From assembly GCA_030681075.1 (NCBI GenBank), contig JAUXUE010000058.1, positions 1 to 8,474 of the forward strand: a stretch of DNA of 8,474 nt, read 5' to 3'. Positions 1-7,234 of the stretch are shown piece by piece (within the stretch, counting starts at the first letter, position 1; every line of letters begins with the position of its first letter). The DNA is from Candidatus Amesbacteria bacterium. Its GTDB lineage: Bacteria; Patescibacteriota; Microgenomatia; CAZETR01; Amesbacteraceae. The notes beneath the pieces were generated by a model. The model worked only from the letters and a program-made list of their open reading frames with translations, searched no databases and had not been told where the DNA came from. Both the position numbers and the translations under genes were made by a program.

Positions 1-1343
1 ATACCACACTGTTCAAGCCTTAATTCTGGACCGACGACGATGACAGACCGGCCAGAATAATCGACACGCTTACCCAAGAGATTCTGTCTAAACCGACCCT
101 GTTTACCCCGCAACATGTCTGAAAGTGATTTTGTCTTTGCAGCTTCTGGACGTCTAGAAGTAGTGGAATGTGACGCATCTATCAGAGCATCGACAGCTTC
201 CTGAAGCATCCTCTTTTCGTTTCTCAAAATAATATCTGGCGCACCCAATTCAATCAAATGCTTTAATCTATTATTTCGGTTTATGACTCTTCTATATAGA
301 TCATTTAAGTCTGAGGTTGCAAATCTTCCACCCGACAACTGAACCATTGGTCTTAGATCTGGCGGAATTACAGGGAGAATCTTCATAACCATCCATAGTG
401 GATCAACACCAGCTCTACGCAATCCATCGACTACTTTTAGTCTTTTGGTGGCTTTGATATGACGCTGTCCAGTTGCTGTACTGAGTTCTTCGCGCAGATC
501 AGCTGCTAGTTTATCCAATTCAATACTTTTAATGACTTCAATGACACCCTCAGCACCCATTCCAACTTGGGCAAAATCAACCGCATTATAAGAATCGAGT
601 CTGAGATATTCATCTTCAGAAAGGATACTACCCACTCTGATACTATCGGCAATATCGCCAAGTCTAGCCTGCAAATCTGAAATTTTGCCGATCTCTAGTG
701 CTTCTTGATCAGTCAAAGCCTGAAGCAATTGCTTGGTTTTGAAATTTGATTCTGAGGCTGCCAGATCATCAGTAGTCTGTTGGGTCTTCTCAAGTGCTAG
801 ACGTTTTTGTAAAAATTCTTTTTTCAAAGTCTCTTTTTTGTCAACTAATTCGGTTTTGAGTCTTTCGATAGTTTTGGCTTTTTGCTTTTCATCGACAGAA
901 GTCACTATATACTGGGCAAAATAAACGACAGACTCGAGATTCTTGGGTGAAACATCGAGAAGAAGTGACAATTTTGATGGTGCACCTTTGAAATACCAGA
1001 CATGAACGACTGGAGTTGCCAAGGTGATATGTCCCATACGTTCGCGCCTAACCCGGGAATGAGTAACTTCGACTCCACATTTATCACAAATAATTCCCTT
1101 GTAGCGGATACGCTTGTATTTACCACAATAACATTCCCAATCCTTGACCGGTCCAAAGATCCGCTCGTCAAATAGTCCGTCTTTCTCTGGCCTTAGCGTT
1201 CTATAATTGATAGTTTCTGGCTTGGTAATCTCCCCCCTTGACCAACTCATGATAATTTCTGGTGACGCCAATTTTAGCTGAAGCGACGAAAAATCAGCTA
1301 TTTTAAATGAGTCCTGGTGAATGTGTGGTTTAATTTGTGCCAT
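1..1343 (-). CDS. rpoC: DNA-directed RNA polymerase subunit beta' (N-terminal 447 codons; C-terminus outside window)
   Basis: RpoC is the largest subunit of bacterial RNA polymerase and forms the clamp and, with RpoB, the catalytic cleft. I translated the frame by hand. The N-terminal zinc finger is at residues 71-89 (Cys71, Cys73, Cys86, Cys89; CYCGKYK then ICDKCG). The block [20 protein letters not shown] lies at about 338-357, and the lid/rudder-side block [20 protein letters not shown] at about 414-433. The catalytic NADFDGD motif lies beyond the window edge, so integrity downstream cannot be judged. Residues about 149-240 are a charged, helix-like insertion not found in the B. subtilis protein. 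The start is well fixed: the only ATG is at 1343, and an in-frame TAG lies four codons upstream. It overlaps the rpoB stop by 14 nt with no clear Shine-Dalgarno site, which suggests translational coupling. It is co-transcribed with rpoB. Confidence 0.99.
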   Translation of the reverse strand, partial: MAQIKPHIHQDSFKIADFSSLQLKLASPEIIMSWSRGEITKPETINYRTLRPEKDGLFDERIFGPVKDWECYCGKYKRIRYKGIICDKCGVEVTHSRVRRERMGHITLATPVVHVWYFKGAPSKLSLLLDVSPKNLESVVYFAQYIVTSVDEKQKAKTIERLKTELVDKKETLKKEFLQKRLALEKTQQTTDDLAASESNFKTKQLLQALTDQEALEIGKISDLQARLGDIADSIRVGSILSEDEYLRLDSYNAVDFAQVGMGAEGVIEVIKSIELDKLAADLREELSTATGQRHIKATKRLKVVDGLRRAGVDPLWMVMKILPVIPPDLRPMVQLSGGRFATSDLNDLYRRVINRNNRLKHLIELGAPDIILRNEKRMLQEAVDALIDASHSTTSRRPEAAKTKSLSDMLRGKQGRFRQNLLGKRVDYSGRSVIVVGPELRLEQCG

Positions 1344-4300
1344 CGGTATCGGCTATTGTATCATCAGTAACTGTAGTCGGCGTAGTAGTAGTTGGGGTAG
1401 TGGGATCAATAGGTGCGACCTGAACCCCATGTGGGATAACCTGTAGTCCGAGACTTTGTAATTCTTTAACCAAAACATTAAAGGATTCTGGAACTGAGCT
1501 TGCTGGAATCTCAGTCCCTTTGACTATGGCTTCAAAAGCTTTGGCCCGGCCAACCACGTCATCGGATTTGATAGTCAGCATTTCTTGAAGAACGTGCGAT
1601 GCCTTGTGAGCCTCGAGCCCCCAAACCTCCATTTCTCCCAAGCGTTGTCCACCCATTTGAGCTTTTCCGCCAAGAGGTTGCTGAGTAATAAGTGAATATG
1701 GTCCGGTCGATCTGGCATGAATTTTGTCCTCGACCATGTGATAAAGCTTGAGGAAATAGCCGACTCCGACTACGGTCTCCTCTTCGTAAGCCTCACCTGT
1801 TCTGCCATCAAAGAGACGCATTTTTCCAGAAACCGGAAGATGGGCTTTAGTAATAAGCTCTGTAAACTTTTCTTCAGGAATTCTCTCAAAGACCGGAACA
1901 GCAATCTTTTGTCCCAATTTTTGAAGTGCTAGACCAAGTCTGGCTTCTTGGAGTTGTCCCAAATTCATACGAGCCAATACTGAGAGAGGTGAAATCATAA
2001 TATCCACAGGTGTTCCATCTGGCAGATAAGGCATGTCTTCGACTGGAATAATTTTGGAAATGACACCTTTGTTTCCGTGACGTCCGGCCAATTTGTCTCC
2101 GACGGTAATTTTTCTAATTTGGGCTACTTTGACTACAACCCGCATATTACATCCAGGAGGTAATTCGTCGCCTTCCGCGCGATTTAATATTTGAACATCG
2201 ACGACTATCCCGCGCTCACCGTGTGGCATGCGAAGTGAAGTATCGCGGACATCGCGGGCTTTTTCACCAAATATGGCTCTCAAGAGTCTCTCTTCTGCAG
2301 ACAATTCAGTCTCACCTTTGGGGGCAATTTTTCCCACTAAAATATCATTGGGTTGGATGTCCGAGCCAATCGTCACAACTCCATCTTTGTCCAAATTGGC
2401 CAAAAACGCTTCACCGACATTGGGAATATCGCGGGTCAGTTCTTCGGGACCAAGCTTGGTATCGACCACATCGGCCTCATATTCTTCGACGTGAATTGAT
2501 GTCAACAAATCATCTGTGACCAGTCGGCTTGAGATGGCAATAGCATCTTCGTAGCCCAATCCTTCAAAAGAGGTATAAGCAATGACCAAATTTTGACCCA
2601 AAGCCAATTCGCCATTCTCACAAGCGGGACCATCGATCAAGAGTTGGCCTTTTTTGATCTTTTGACCCTTGGAAACCACTACTCTTTGGTTATAGCAGGT
2701 ACTCTGGGGAGATCTTTTAAACTTAGTTAAATAATAAGTCACAATGTCACCTTTGTTGACTATCATTTCACTGCCGGATTCATTTTTGTCGAGTTTTTTT
2801 TCAAGCTTGATAACAATCTTGTCAGCGTCAACTGCACTGACTGTCCCATCATGCAAAGCTTTGACTGTCCAGCCCATGGCGGTCGCCATTTCTGCTTCCA
2901 TACCAGTACCTACTACGGGGCTGACCGGATTTAATAATGGCACCGCCTGACACTGCATGTTTGCACCCATCAAGGCTCTGTTGGCTGTATCGTTGGCTAA
3001 AAAGGGAATTAGAGAAGCGGAACAACCGACCAACTGACGTGGAACCAAATCTATAAAATCAGCCTCCATTGGTGAGCCTTCGGTAAAGATATTGTTAAAA
3101 CGCATTGGGAGCCATTCCCCCTCGATATAGCCTTTTGCACTTATTGTGACATCACTGTTTAGAATTCGATAATTCTCTTCTTCATCTGCCGAGAGATAGA
3201 CTATTTCGTCTGAAATTTTAATGCCATTTTTGTCTTTGGCCAATTTACGATATGGAGTTTCCAAAAATCCAAAATCATTGACTCTGGCATAGAGAGCAAG
3301 ATATGTCACCAAGCCAATATTTGGTCCTTCTGGTGATCTGACCGGATCAATGCGTCCATACTGGCTCGAATTAACGTCGCGAATACTAAACGAGGCTCTC
3401 TCGCGGGTTATTCCACCTGGTCCTGAGACAGTCAGACGTCTCAATAAATCTATCTCGGAGAGGGGATTGACCTGGTCTAATATCTGAGAGAGCTGAGAGC
3501 TTCTGAAAAATTCATTGATAGATGAAATTACAGGTCTTGGATTGACAAGCTGAGCGGGACTTACCAAGTCTTCAGTCGAAACCAAAGTCATTTTCTCTCG
3601 GATGGCTTTTTCAAGTCTCATCAAGCCTACTCTGAAAGAAGTCTGAGCCACCAGTTCACCCACTCTTCGTAGTCTACGGTTTGCCAGATGATCAATGTCA
3701 TCTGTCTTGCCTACTCCACCTTGAAGGCCAATCAAATATTTGACCAAAGAAACAATATCGTCACGAGTCAGGACTGTCTGGACATCGTCAACTTTGAGAC
3801 CAAAGCGCCTGTTTATCTTATACCGTCCGACTTTACCCAAGTCATATCTACGGGGATTGAAAAATAGATCGTACATTAATTTTTGCGCATTTTCCAATTG
3901 CAATGGCTCTCCAGGTCTCATCTTTTTGTATATTTCCATCAAGGCTTCTTCGGTATTGTGAGTCAAATCTTTGACTAGTGTCTCTTCCAACCCCGGGAAA
4001 AGTCTCAATATTTCTTCATTTGTAGAAATACCCATTGCCCGCAACAAAACAGAAACCGCAAACTTGCGTCTGCGGTCGATGCGGACCGATATTACATTGT
4101 TTCTGGAAATTTCAAATTCTAACCAAGTCCCATGCAGTGGTCGAAGCTCTGCTGTATGGAGAATTTTGCCGGAGGCAGCATCGAGATCGGCTCCAAAATA
4201 AGCTCCCGGTGATCTGACTATCTGATTGATAACTGCGCGCTCGACACCGTTTATGACAAAAGTTCCCTGGGGCGTCATCATGGGAATATCTCCCAAAAAT

Positions 4301-4611
4301 ACTTCTCCTGTGGTAGTCTTTTCAGTTATTTTATTTGTAAGTTTAGCTTTGACCCGGAGAGAAGCTGAGAAAGTCAAGCCTTTGCGGGCGGCTTGTAATG
4401 GAGTAAGAGTGGGCTTTTCGATAAAATGATCAAAAAATTCAAGTGACCAACTCTTGGCAGTAAAGTCCTCAATTGGAGTAATTTCTTTGAGTCCTTGCTT
4501 TATACCTTCTTCCAAAAACCACTTCCAAGACTCCAATTGCACTTTGGTTAATTGTAGAGGAGGAAGGTGCGGATACACTTTTCCCCAATATTGGCGATCT
4601 GGCTTTGGCAT
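1330..4611 (-). CDS. rpoB: DNA-directed RNA polymerase subunit beta
   Basis: RpoB is the beta subunit of RNA polymerase; it forms half of the active-site cleft and the rifampicin pocket. All hallmark blocks are visible in 1093 aa. The rifampicin cluster I starts with [10 protein letters not shown] at 371-380, and [10 protein letters not shown] is at 426-435. GYEDAIAIS at about 686-694 holds the acidic pair E688/D689. [11 protein letters not shown] lies at about 760-770. [13 protein letters not shown] carries the two active-site lysines K840 and K848. The C-terminal clamp block [18 protein letters not shown] starts near 987. The protein is shorter than in E. coli (1342 aa) or B. subtilis (about 1190 aa) because it lacks large lineage insertions, and it ends in a Thr/Pro then Asp/Thr-rich tail (about 1068-1093). 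In cluster I the positions matching E. coli H526, S531 and L533 are Leu, Thr and Ser. No Shine-Dalgarno site precedes the ATG; a 60-nt structured leader does. It lies 72 nt downstream of mltG and overlaps rpoC. Confidence 0.99.
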   Translation of the reverse strand: MPKPDRQYWGKVYPHLPPLQLTKVQLESWKWFLEEGIKQGLKEITPIEDFTAKSWSLEFFDHFIEKPTLTPLQAARKGLTFSASLRVKAKLTNKITEKTTTGEVFLGDIPMMTPQGTFVINGVERAVINQIVRSPGAYFGADLDAASGKILHTAELRPLHGTWLEFEISRNNVISVRIDRRRKFAVSVLLRAMGISTNEEILRLFPGLEETLVKDLTHNTEEALMEIYKKMRPGEPLQLENAQKLMYDLFFNPRRYDLGKVGRYKINRRFGLKVDDVQTVLTRDDIVSLVKYLIGLQGGVGKTDDIDHLANRRLRRVGELVAQTSFRVGLMRLEKAIREKMTLVSTEDLVSPAQLVNPRPVISSINEFFRSSQLSQILDQVNPLSEIDLLRRLTVSGPGGITRERASFSIRDVNSSQYGRIDPVRSPEGPNIGLVTYLALYARVNDFGFLETPYRKLAKDKNGIKISDEIVYLSADEEENYRILNSDVTISAKGYIEGEWLPMRFNNIFTEGSPMEADFIDLVPRQLVGCSASLIPFLANDTANRALMGANMQCQAVPLLNPVSPVVGTGMEAEMATAMGWTVKALHDGTVSAVDADKIVIKLEKKLDKNESGSEMIVNKGDIVTYYLTKFKRSPQSTCYNQRVVVSKGQKIKKGQLLIDGPACENGELALGQNLVIAYTSFEGLGYEDAIAISSRLVTDDLLTSIHVEEYEADVVDTKLGPEELTRDIPNVGEAFLANLDKDGVVTIGSDIQPNDILVGKIAPKGETELSAEERLLRAIFGEKARDVRDTSLRMPHGERGIVVDVQILNRAEGDELPPGCNMRVVVKVAQIRKITVGDKLAGRHGNKGVISKIIPVEDMPYLPDGTPVDIMISPLSVLARMNLGQLQEARLGLALQKLGQKIAVPVFERIPEEKFTELITKAHLPVSGKMRLFDGRTGEAYEEETVVGVGYFLKLYHMVEDKIHARSTGPYSLITQQPLGGKAQMGGQRLGEMEVWGLEAHKASHVLQEMLTIKSDDVVGRAKAFEAIVKGTEIPASSVPESFNVLVKELQSLGLQVIPHGVQVAPIDPTTPTTTTPTTVTDDTIADTDGTN

Positions 4612-4619
4612 TTGACGCG

Positions 4620-4667
4620 AAAAAAATCCGCATGGGCCTAAATTCTGACCCGACTCTGTACTGCGGA
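4620..4667 (-). terminator. Terminator-like hairpin with U7 tract in the rpoB leader (candidate attenuator or mltG terminator)
   Basis: Read on the minus strand, UCCGCA (4667-4662) pairs with UGCGGA (4632-4627), and inside it GGGUC (4651-4647) pairs with GGCCC (4638-4634) through one G-U pair around an 8-nt loop. Seven U residues (4626-4620) follow at once. The two stems are separated by an asymmetric internal loop (10 nt against 1 nt), so the structure is weaker than a textbook terminator. It ends 8 nt before the rpoB ATG. Read-through from mltG would be stopped here, but so would transcripts from the promoter at 4706-4678, which would make it an attenuator of rpoBC. The fold is worked out by eye; function is inference. 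Confidence 0.5.
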
Positions 4668-4677
4668 AAGTGACCCG

Positions 4678-4706
4678 AGTTTATCAGTCTCGAAGATACT
4701 TGTCAA
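4678..4706 (-). promoter_or_regulatory. Sigma70-type promoter for rpoBC inside the 3' end of mltG
   Basis: On the minus strand a perfect TTGACA (4706-4701) is separated by exactly 17 nt from TAAACT (4683-4678), which matches TATAAT at 4 of 6 positions. The -35 box and spacer lie in the last codons of mltG, and the -10 box begins directly after its TGA stop. The expected transcription start is the A at about 4671, giving a leader of roughly 60 nt before rpoB that holds the hairpin at 4667-4620. The promoter would let RNA polymerase genes be transcribed independently of the upstream cell-surface genes. Match and spacing are good, but there is no experimental evidence. Confidence 0.62.
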
Positions 4707-5610
4707 CATTCAAATTATGCTCACCCAAAGTCTTGGCAAAATGGGTTACCCCTTTGGTGTCGCTTAGATAGTACCAATATTCCGTATTTTGAGGTGAAAG
4801 GATTGCTTCAATTGACCTTAATCCAGGATTACAAATAGGTGTAGGGGGAATTCCGGGGTTTAGGTATGTATTGTACTTCGAGTCAAATTTAGTGTCTATG
4901 TTTTTTGGCCACCAGTCAATTTTATTGCCAAGAGCATACTGAATTGTGGCATCAATCTGCAGGGGCCAGCTGGCTTTTAGGCGCTTTAAAATAATACCAG
5001 CCACAATTTTTCTGTCGGTATCTACCCGGACTTCTCGTTCGACAAGCGATGCCAAAATCAAATTTTCATCTGATATAACACCTACTCTATTTCCAAAATT
5101 TTTGGTCATCATGGTTATGACATCTTTTGCATTTGCATGTAGTGGAACTAAATAAGTATCAGGGAAAAGTCTTCCCTCAAGAGTAGCCGTCATACCAATA
5201 AACTCTCGGCTGTCAAACTGTTCAAAATTGGCAAATTTTTGGGCTATTTGTTCACGCCGAAACCCTTCAGGGATTGTAACCCAAATATCTTTGGGACCAG
5301 AAGTAAGAGTTTTGAATATTTCTGACAGTGATAGTGATTGTGAAAGTGAATAACTTCCCGGACGAAGATTCTGATCCAAGCCCTGACCCTGTAAATACAG
5401 TTTGGCGACCCAATAGGAGCGGATTAAGCTTTTGTTTACTAGTTTCTGAAGAATTAGATTGGCCGATTCATTGTTGGCTATTACTAATACTTGTTCTGAT
5501 TTATTATTAATATTTACCGGGGTTAATTGTATTTTCCACCAATACATACCTGCGTACACCAAAGCCGAAAAAGAGATCAATATTGAAATTAAACCAATCC
5601 AGAATTTCAC
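4684..5610 (-). CDS. mltG: Endolytic murein transglycosylase MltG (YceG-like), membrane-anchored
   Basis: MltG cleaves nascent peptidoglycan glycan strands at the outer face of the cytoplasmic membrane and is thought to act as a terminase of glycan polymerisation. The 308-aa protein has one N-terminal membrane segment (about residues 4-23), a LysM-like region, and then the YceG catalytic domain. Visible motifs are VTIPEGFRREQIA (111-123), EGRLFPDTY (145-153), LASLVERE (186-193) with E191 as the probable catalytic glutamate, PLQIDATIQYALG (216-228), and YNTYLNPGIPPTPICNPG (246-263). Length is normal for compact members; E. coli MltG is 340 aa. The start is GTG, overlapping the stop of the zinc-ribbon gene by 4 nt (GTGA), with GAAGAGG just upstream, so translation is probably coupled. 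The gene ends TGA followed directly by TAA. Its presence implies that the cell builds peptidoglycan. Linkage to rpoB instead of fatty-acid or Holliday-resolvase genes is unusual. Confidence 0.95.
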   Translation of the reverse strand: MKFWIGLISILISFSALVYAGMYWWKIQLTPVNINNKSEQVLVIANNESANLILQKLVNKSLIRSYWVAKLYLQGQGLDQNLRPGSYSLSQSLSLSEIFKTLTSGPKDIWVTIPEGFRREQIAQKFANFEQFDSREFIGMTATLEGRLFPDTYLVPLHANAKDVITMMTKNFGNRVGVISDENLILASLVEREVRVDTDRKIVAGIILKRLKASWPLQIDATIQYALGNKIDWWPKNIDTKFDSKYNTYLNPGIPPTPICNPGLRSIEAILSPQNTEYWYYLSDTKGVTHFAKTLGEHNLNVDKYLRD

Positions 5611-5786
5611 ACCTCTTCAAAACGAGCCCGTCTAAATTTACCGTTTTCTTTTATAAATATTCGGCCGCATTTGCAAGTCACTTTATTTCCTTCGACTTTT
5701 CCTTGGGACAATGGCATACTACAACCCACACATCTACTTTGTGACAAAAGCCAAGCTTGGACTGGGGCTACTACATTTTTAAACAT
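5607..5786 (-). CDS. Small zinc-ribbon protein of unknown function (59 aa)
   Basis: I do not recognise a named family. The frame encodes 59 residues with four cysteines arranged as a zinc ribbon: CVGC (Cys19, Cys22), 15 residues, then CKCG (Cys38, Cys40). The second knuckle has one residue between the cysteines instead of the usual two, as in the RpoC zinc finger. The C-terminus is basic (KENGKFRRARF), which would suit nucleic-acid binding. There is no signal peptide. Support for a real gene comes from the cysteine pattern, the 4-nt GTGA overlap with mltG, an upstream in-frame stop that leaves ATG at 5786 as the start, and GAGG 12 nt before that ATG (a rather long spacing). It sits 42 nt after the glycosidase gene in the same operon. 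A role in transcription or translation is a guess from size and charge; a metal-binding adaptor is equally possible. Confidence 0.78.
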   Translation of the reverse strand: MFKNVVAPVQAWLLSQSRCVGCSMPLSQGKVEGNKVTCKCGRIFIKENGKFRRARFEEV

Positions 5787-5828
5787 GCTTTCAATTTACC
5801 TCTTTATATCTAAAAAATCAATATGTAA

Positions 5829-7166
5829 TCACTTAATTTTGCTAGGTATCAACTCCAATAGCACTGCCGAGTTTGGGGTCATGGGTAGATTGTATTGGAG
5901 GACTGCCTCGGTCGTGGCTACTGCATGACGGACCTCACCACTACCCATAATTGCTTGGCGAAGCAAGAAATTCTGATCCGTTAGTCCTGTAAATGTCACT
6001 GGCACTACTTCCGAATGACTCCGCTTGGGATCATAGTTTATGACCAAGACTTGGTAGCCCTTGGAACTCTTGGCTGCAATTGCTTTGACCCACGTCCCCT
6101 CTCCAGTTACTCCAAGTCTGTTCTCGCCCAAGTTTGAAAGCAACCTCAAAGCCTGCTCACGCGGTTTACCCAAGACTCCCCAAGCTCCAGTCACCGAAAA
6201 CGAAAAACCGTATTTTATTTTATACAATAGCTCTCGTGATACGGCCAGCAAATGGATTGTTCCCAAATTGGTATCGTTAGCCCCACCCTTTTCAGAATCG
6301 GCGCCCAATTCCGAGACAATCTTTTCGACATTGGAAAAATAGGGGTGGCTTTCTATCCAGCGTTCGACACTGGTCACATCCTCACTATATTTTTCCAAAT
6401 TTAGATCATAACGGTGCCAAGAAAAGAAATCTAATCGCAACTTGTTGGCTAGGACAAATGGAAAAAAGTTGTCAATCCAGTTTTTATACAGTCCCGTCGT
6501 AGCTGGCCCCCCAAATTTGAATGTCTGACTGACTTTGGCCTTTGTTGCCCCCCGCGAAGCATAGAGATAGAGTGTCTGATAATTTTTGGCCCCGCCCATA
6601 GTCCATTTGCCAAACAGATCTGGCTCATTCCAGACCTCATAATAGATATTGGGGATATTTTTTTCTCCACTATAATGCTCAATGGTTTTTTGAATTACCA
6701 GACTCCAATCATTCCAGTTTTTTGGCTCATCAATAATGTCTGACTTGGATATGGGGAGTGGCATATATGACAATGACAAAAATGGAGTTGCCCCAGCACT
6801 TCTGATTTTATCCACTATTTTATCCAGCTCAACCCAATTAAAAACCAATTGCTCGCCATTTTTGGAAACCACATTAAAGCCGTCGTAAATATGATCAATT
6901 CTAATATATCTAATACCCAATGCCTTGATCTGTGGCTGGGTACTGTCCATAAAAGTCGTCAGTTCATCACCACCTTGGGCAAGCGCTTGCCATGGGCGGG
7001 GGAGTGGACCTACTACTTGATCGGTCTGAACGTTGATCGCAGCCAGCCGACCTTCAGCTCCTGCCCAGGTCCGCTGAATCTGATTGATGCCACGCAAGAG
7101 GAGTGGCAATGCCAAGGCTAATATCAATATCCCTGCGTACGATTGCCAGCTTTCTTTAGGTTTCAT
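5829..7166 (-). CDS. Membrane-anchored GH39-like (clan GH-A) glycoside hydrolase
   Basis: The product (445 aa from the ATG at 7166) has a short basic N-terminus, one membrane segment (about residues 11-25), a TIM-barrel-like domain (about 75-340) and a beta-sandwich-like C-terminus (about 345-442) as in family 39 and related glycosidases. Retaining clan GH-A residues are visible: the acid/base glutamate E181 in EVWNEPDLFG after barrel strand 4, and the likely nucleophile E286 in KIVSELGAD after strand 7. SWHRYD (about 249-254) matches the conserved His/Tyr region between them. Substrate cannot be read from sequence; xyloside-, glucoside- or exopolysaccharide-type linkages are all possible. 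It is predicted to face the outside, anchored at the membrane. In-frame ATGs lie at 7181, 7172 and 7166. I prefer 7166 because the promoter at 7202-7174 would start RNA at that base, giving a leaderless message; 7181 would add five residues. It is first in an apparent operon with the zinc-ribbon gene and mltG. Confidence 0.8.
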   Translation of the reverse strand: MKPKESWQSYAGILILALALPLLLRGINQIQRTWAGAEGRLAAINVQTDQVVGPLPRPWQALAQGGDELTTFMDSTQPQIKALGIRYIRIDHIYDGFNVVSKNGEQLVFNWVELDKIVDKIRSAGATPFLSLSYMPLPISKSDIIDEPKNWNDWSLVIQKTIEHYSGEKNIPNIYYEVWNEPDLFGKWTMGGAKNYQTLYLYASRGATKAKVSQTFKFGGPATTGLYKNWIDNFFPFVLANKLRLDFFSWHRYDLNLEKYSEDVTSVERWIESHPYFSNVEKIVSELGADSEKGGANDTNLGTIHLLAVSRELLYKIKYGFSFSVTGAWGVLGKPREQALRLLSNLGENRLGVTGEGTWVKAIAAKSSKGYQVLVINYDPKRSHSEVVPVTFTGLTDQNFLLRQAIMGSGEVRHAVATTEAVLQYNLPMTPNSAVLLELIPSKIK

Positions 7167-7173
7167 AAACATG

Positions 7174-7202
7174 ATTATCATTCATTTCTTGGGACTTGAC
7201 AA
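7174..7202 (-). promoter_or_regulatory. Promoter for the glycoside hydrolase operon, leftward
   Basis: On the minus strand TTGTCA (7202-7197, 5 of 6 to consensus) and GATAAT (7179-7174, 5 of 6) are 17 nt apart. The transcription start predicted 7-8 nt after the -10 box is at 7167-7166, the A of the third in-frame ATG, so the transcript would be leaderless. The -35 box lies inside the same palindrome CTTGACAAG (7195-7203) that supplies the -35 box of the hrcA promoter on the other strand. Confidence 0.6.
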
Positions 7203-7224
7203 GTCTTAGCACTCTTGATAAAGT
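7196..7224 (+). promoter_or_regulatory. Promoter of the hrcA-grpE-dnaK operon, rightward
   Basis: A perfect TTGACA (7196-7201) is followed after 17 nt by TAAAGT (7219-7224, 4 of 6 to TATAAT). Transcription should begin near 7230-7232, only 3-5 nt before the hrcA ATG at 7235, so hrcA is nearly leaderless. The -10 box lies in the spacer and right arm of the CIRCE operator, which fits repression by blocking RNA polymerase. A TTG start codon at 7196 is excluded because it is this -35 box. Confidence 0.75.
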
Positions 7225-7232
7225 ACTGCTAA
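7206..7232 (+). promoter_or_regulatory. CIRCE operator (HrcA-binding inverted repeat)
   Basis: The sequence is TTAGCACTC, 9 nt, then TACTGCTAA. The left arm is identical to the CIRCE consensus, the right arm matches GAGTGCTAA at 7 of 9 positions, and the 9-nt spacer is exact. One further flanking pair (C7205/G7233) extends the repeat. It ends 2 nt before the hrcA ATG and covers the -10 box and start site, so HrcA should repress its own operon at normal temperature and release it when unfolded protein titrates the GroE chaperonin, as known for this family. It also lies only 3 bp from the -35 box of the leftward promoter. Confidence 0.9.
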
Positions 7233-7234
7233 GT

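Noticed and set aside
905..1171. 88-codon open frame on the minus strand
   Set aside because: It is out of frame with the true rpoC reading frame, which carries the conserved zinc finger over the same bases.
2223..2519. Two overlapping plus-strand frames of 88-98 codons
   Set aside because: Shadows of rpoB codons in other frames; both sit opposite its most conserved active-site region.
4486..4633. Upstream ATG at 4633 in the rpoB leader, opening a frame of about 49 codons that overlaps rpoB
   Set aside because: It has no Shine-Dalgarno site, lies in the 3' arm of the hairpin and encodes nothing recognisable; most likely chance.
4684..5610. UGA recoded as glycine, as in some CPR lineages
   Set aside because: TGA stops occur where expected at the ends of mltG and the zinc-ribbon gene, and no conserved glycine in any protein is encoded by TGA.
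5787..5828. Possible promoter with TATAAA before the zinc-ribbon gene
   Set aside because: The -10-like match is good but no acceptable -35 box lies 16-18 nt upstream; the spacer is simply AT-rich and the gene is likely read from the upstream promoter.
7196..7234. TTG start at 7196 giving HrcA 13 extra residues
   Set aside because: The TTG is part of the perfect -35 box and the extra codons are the CIRCE operator; homologues begin at the MDLTPRQ-type sequence at 7235.
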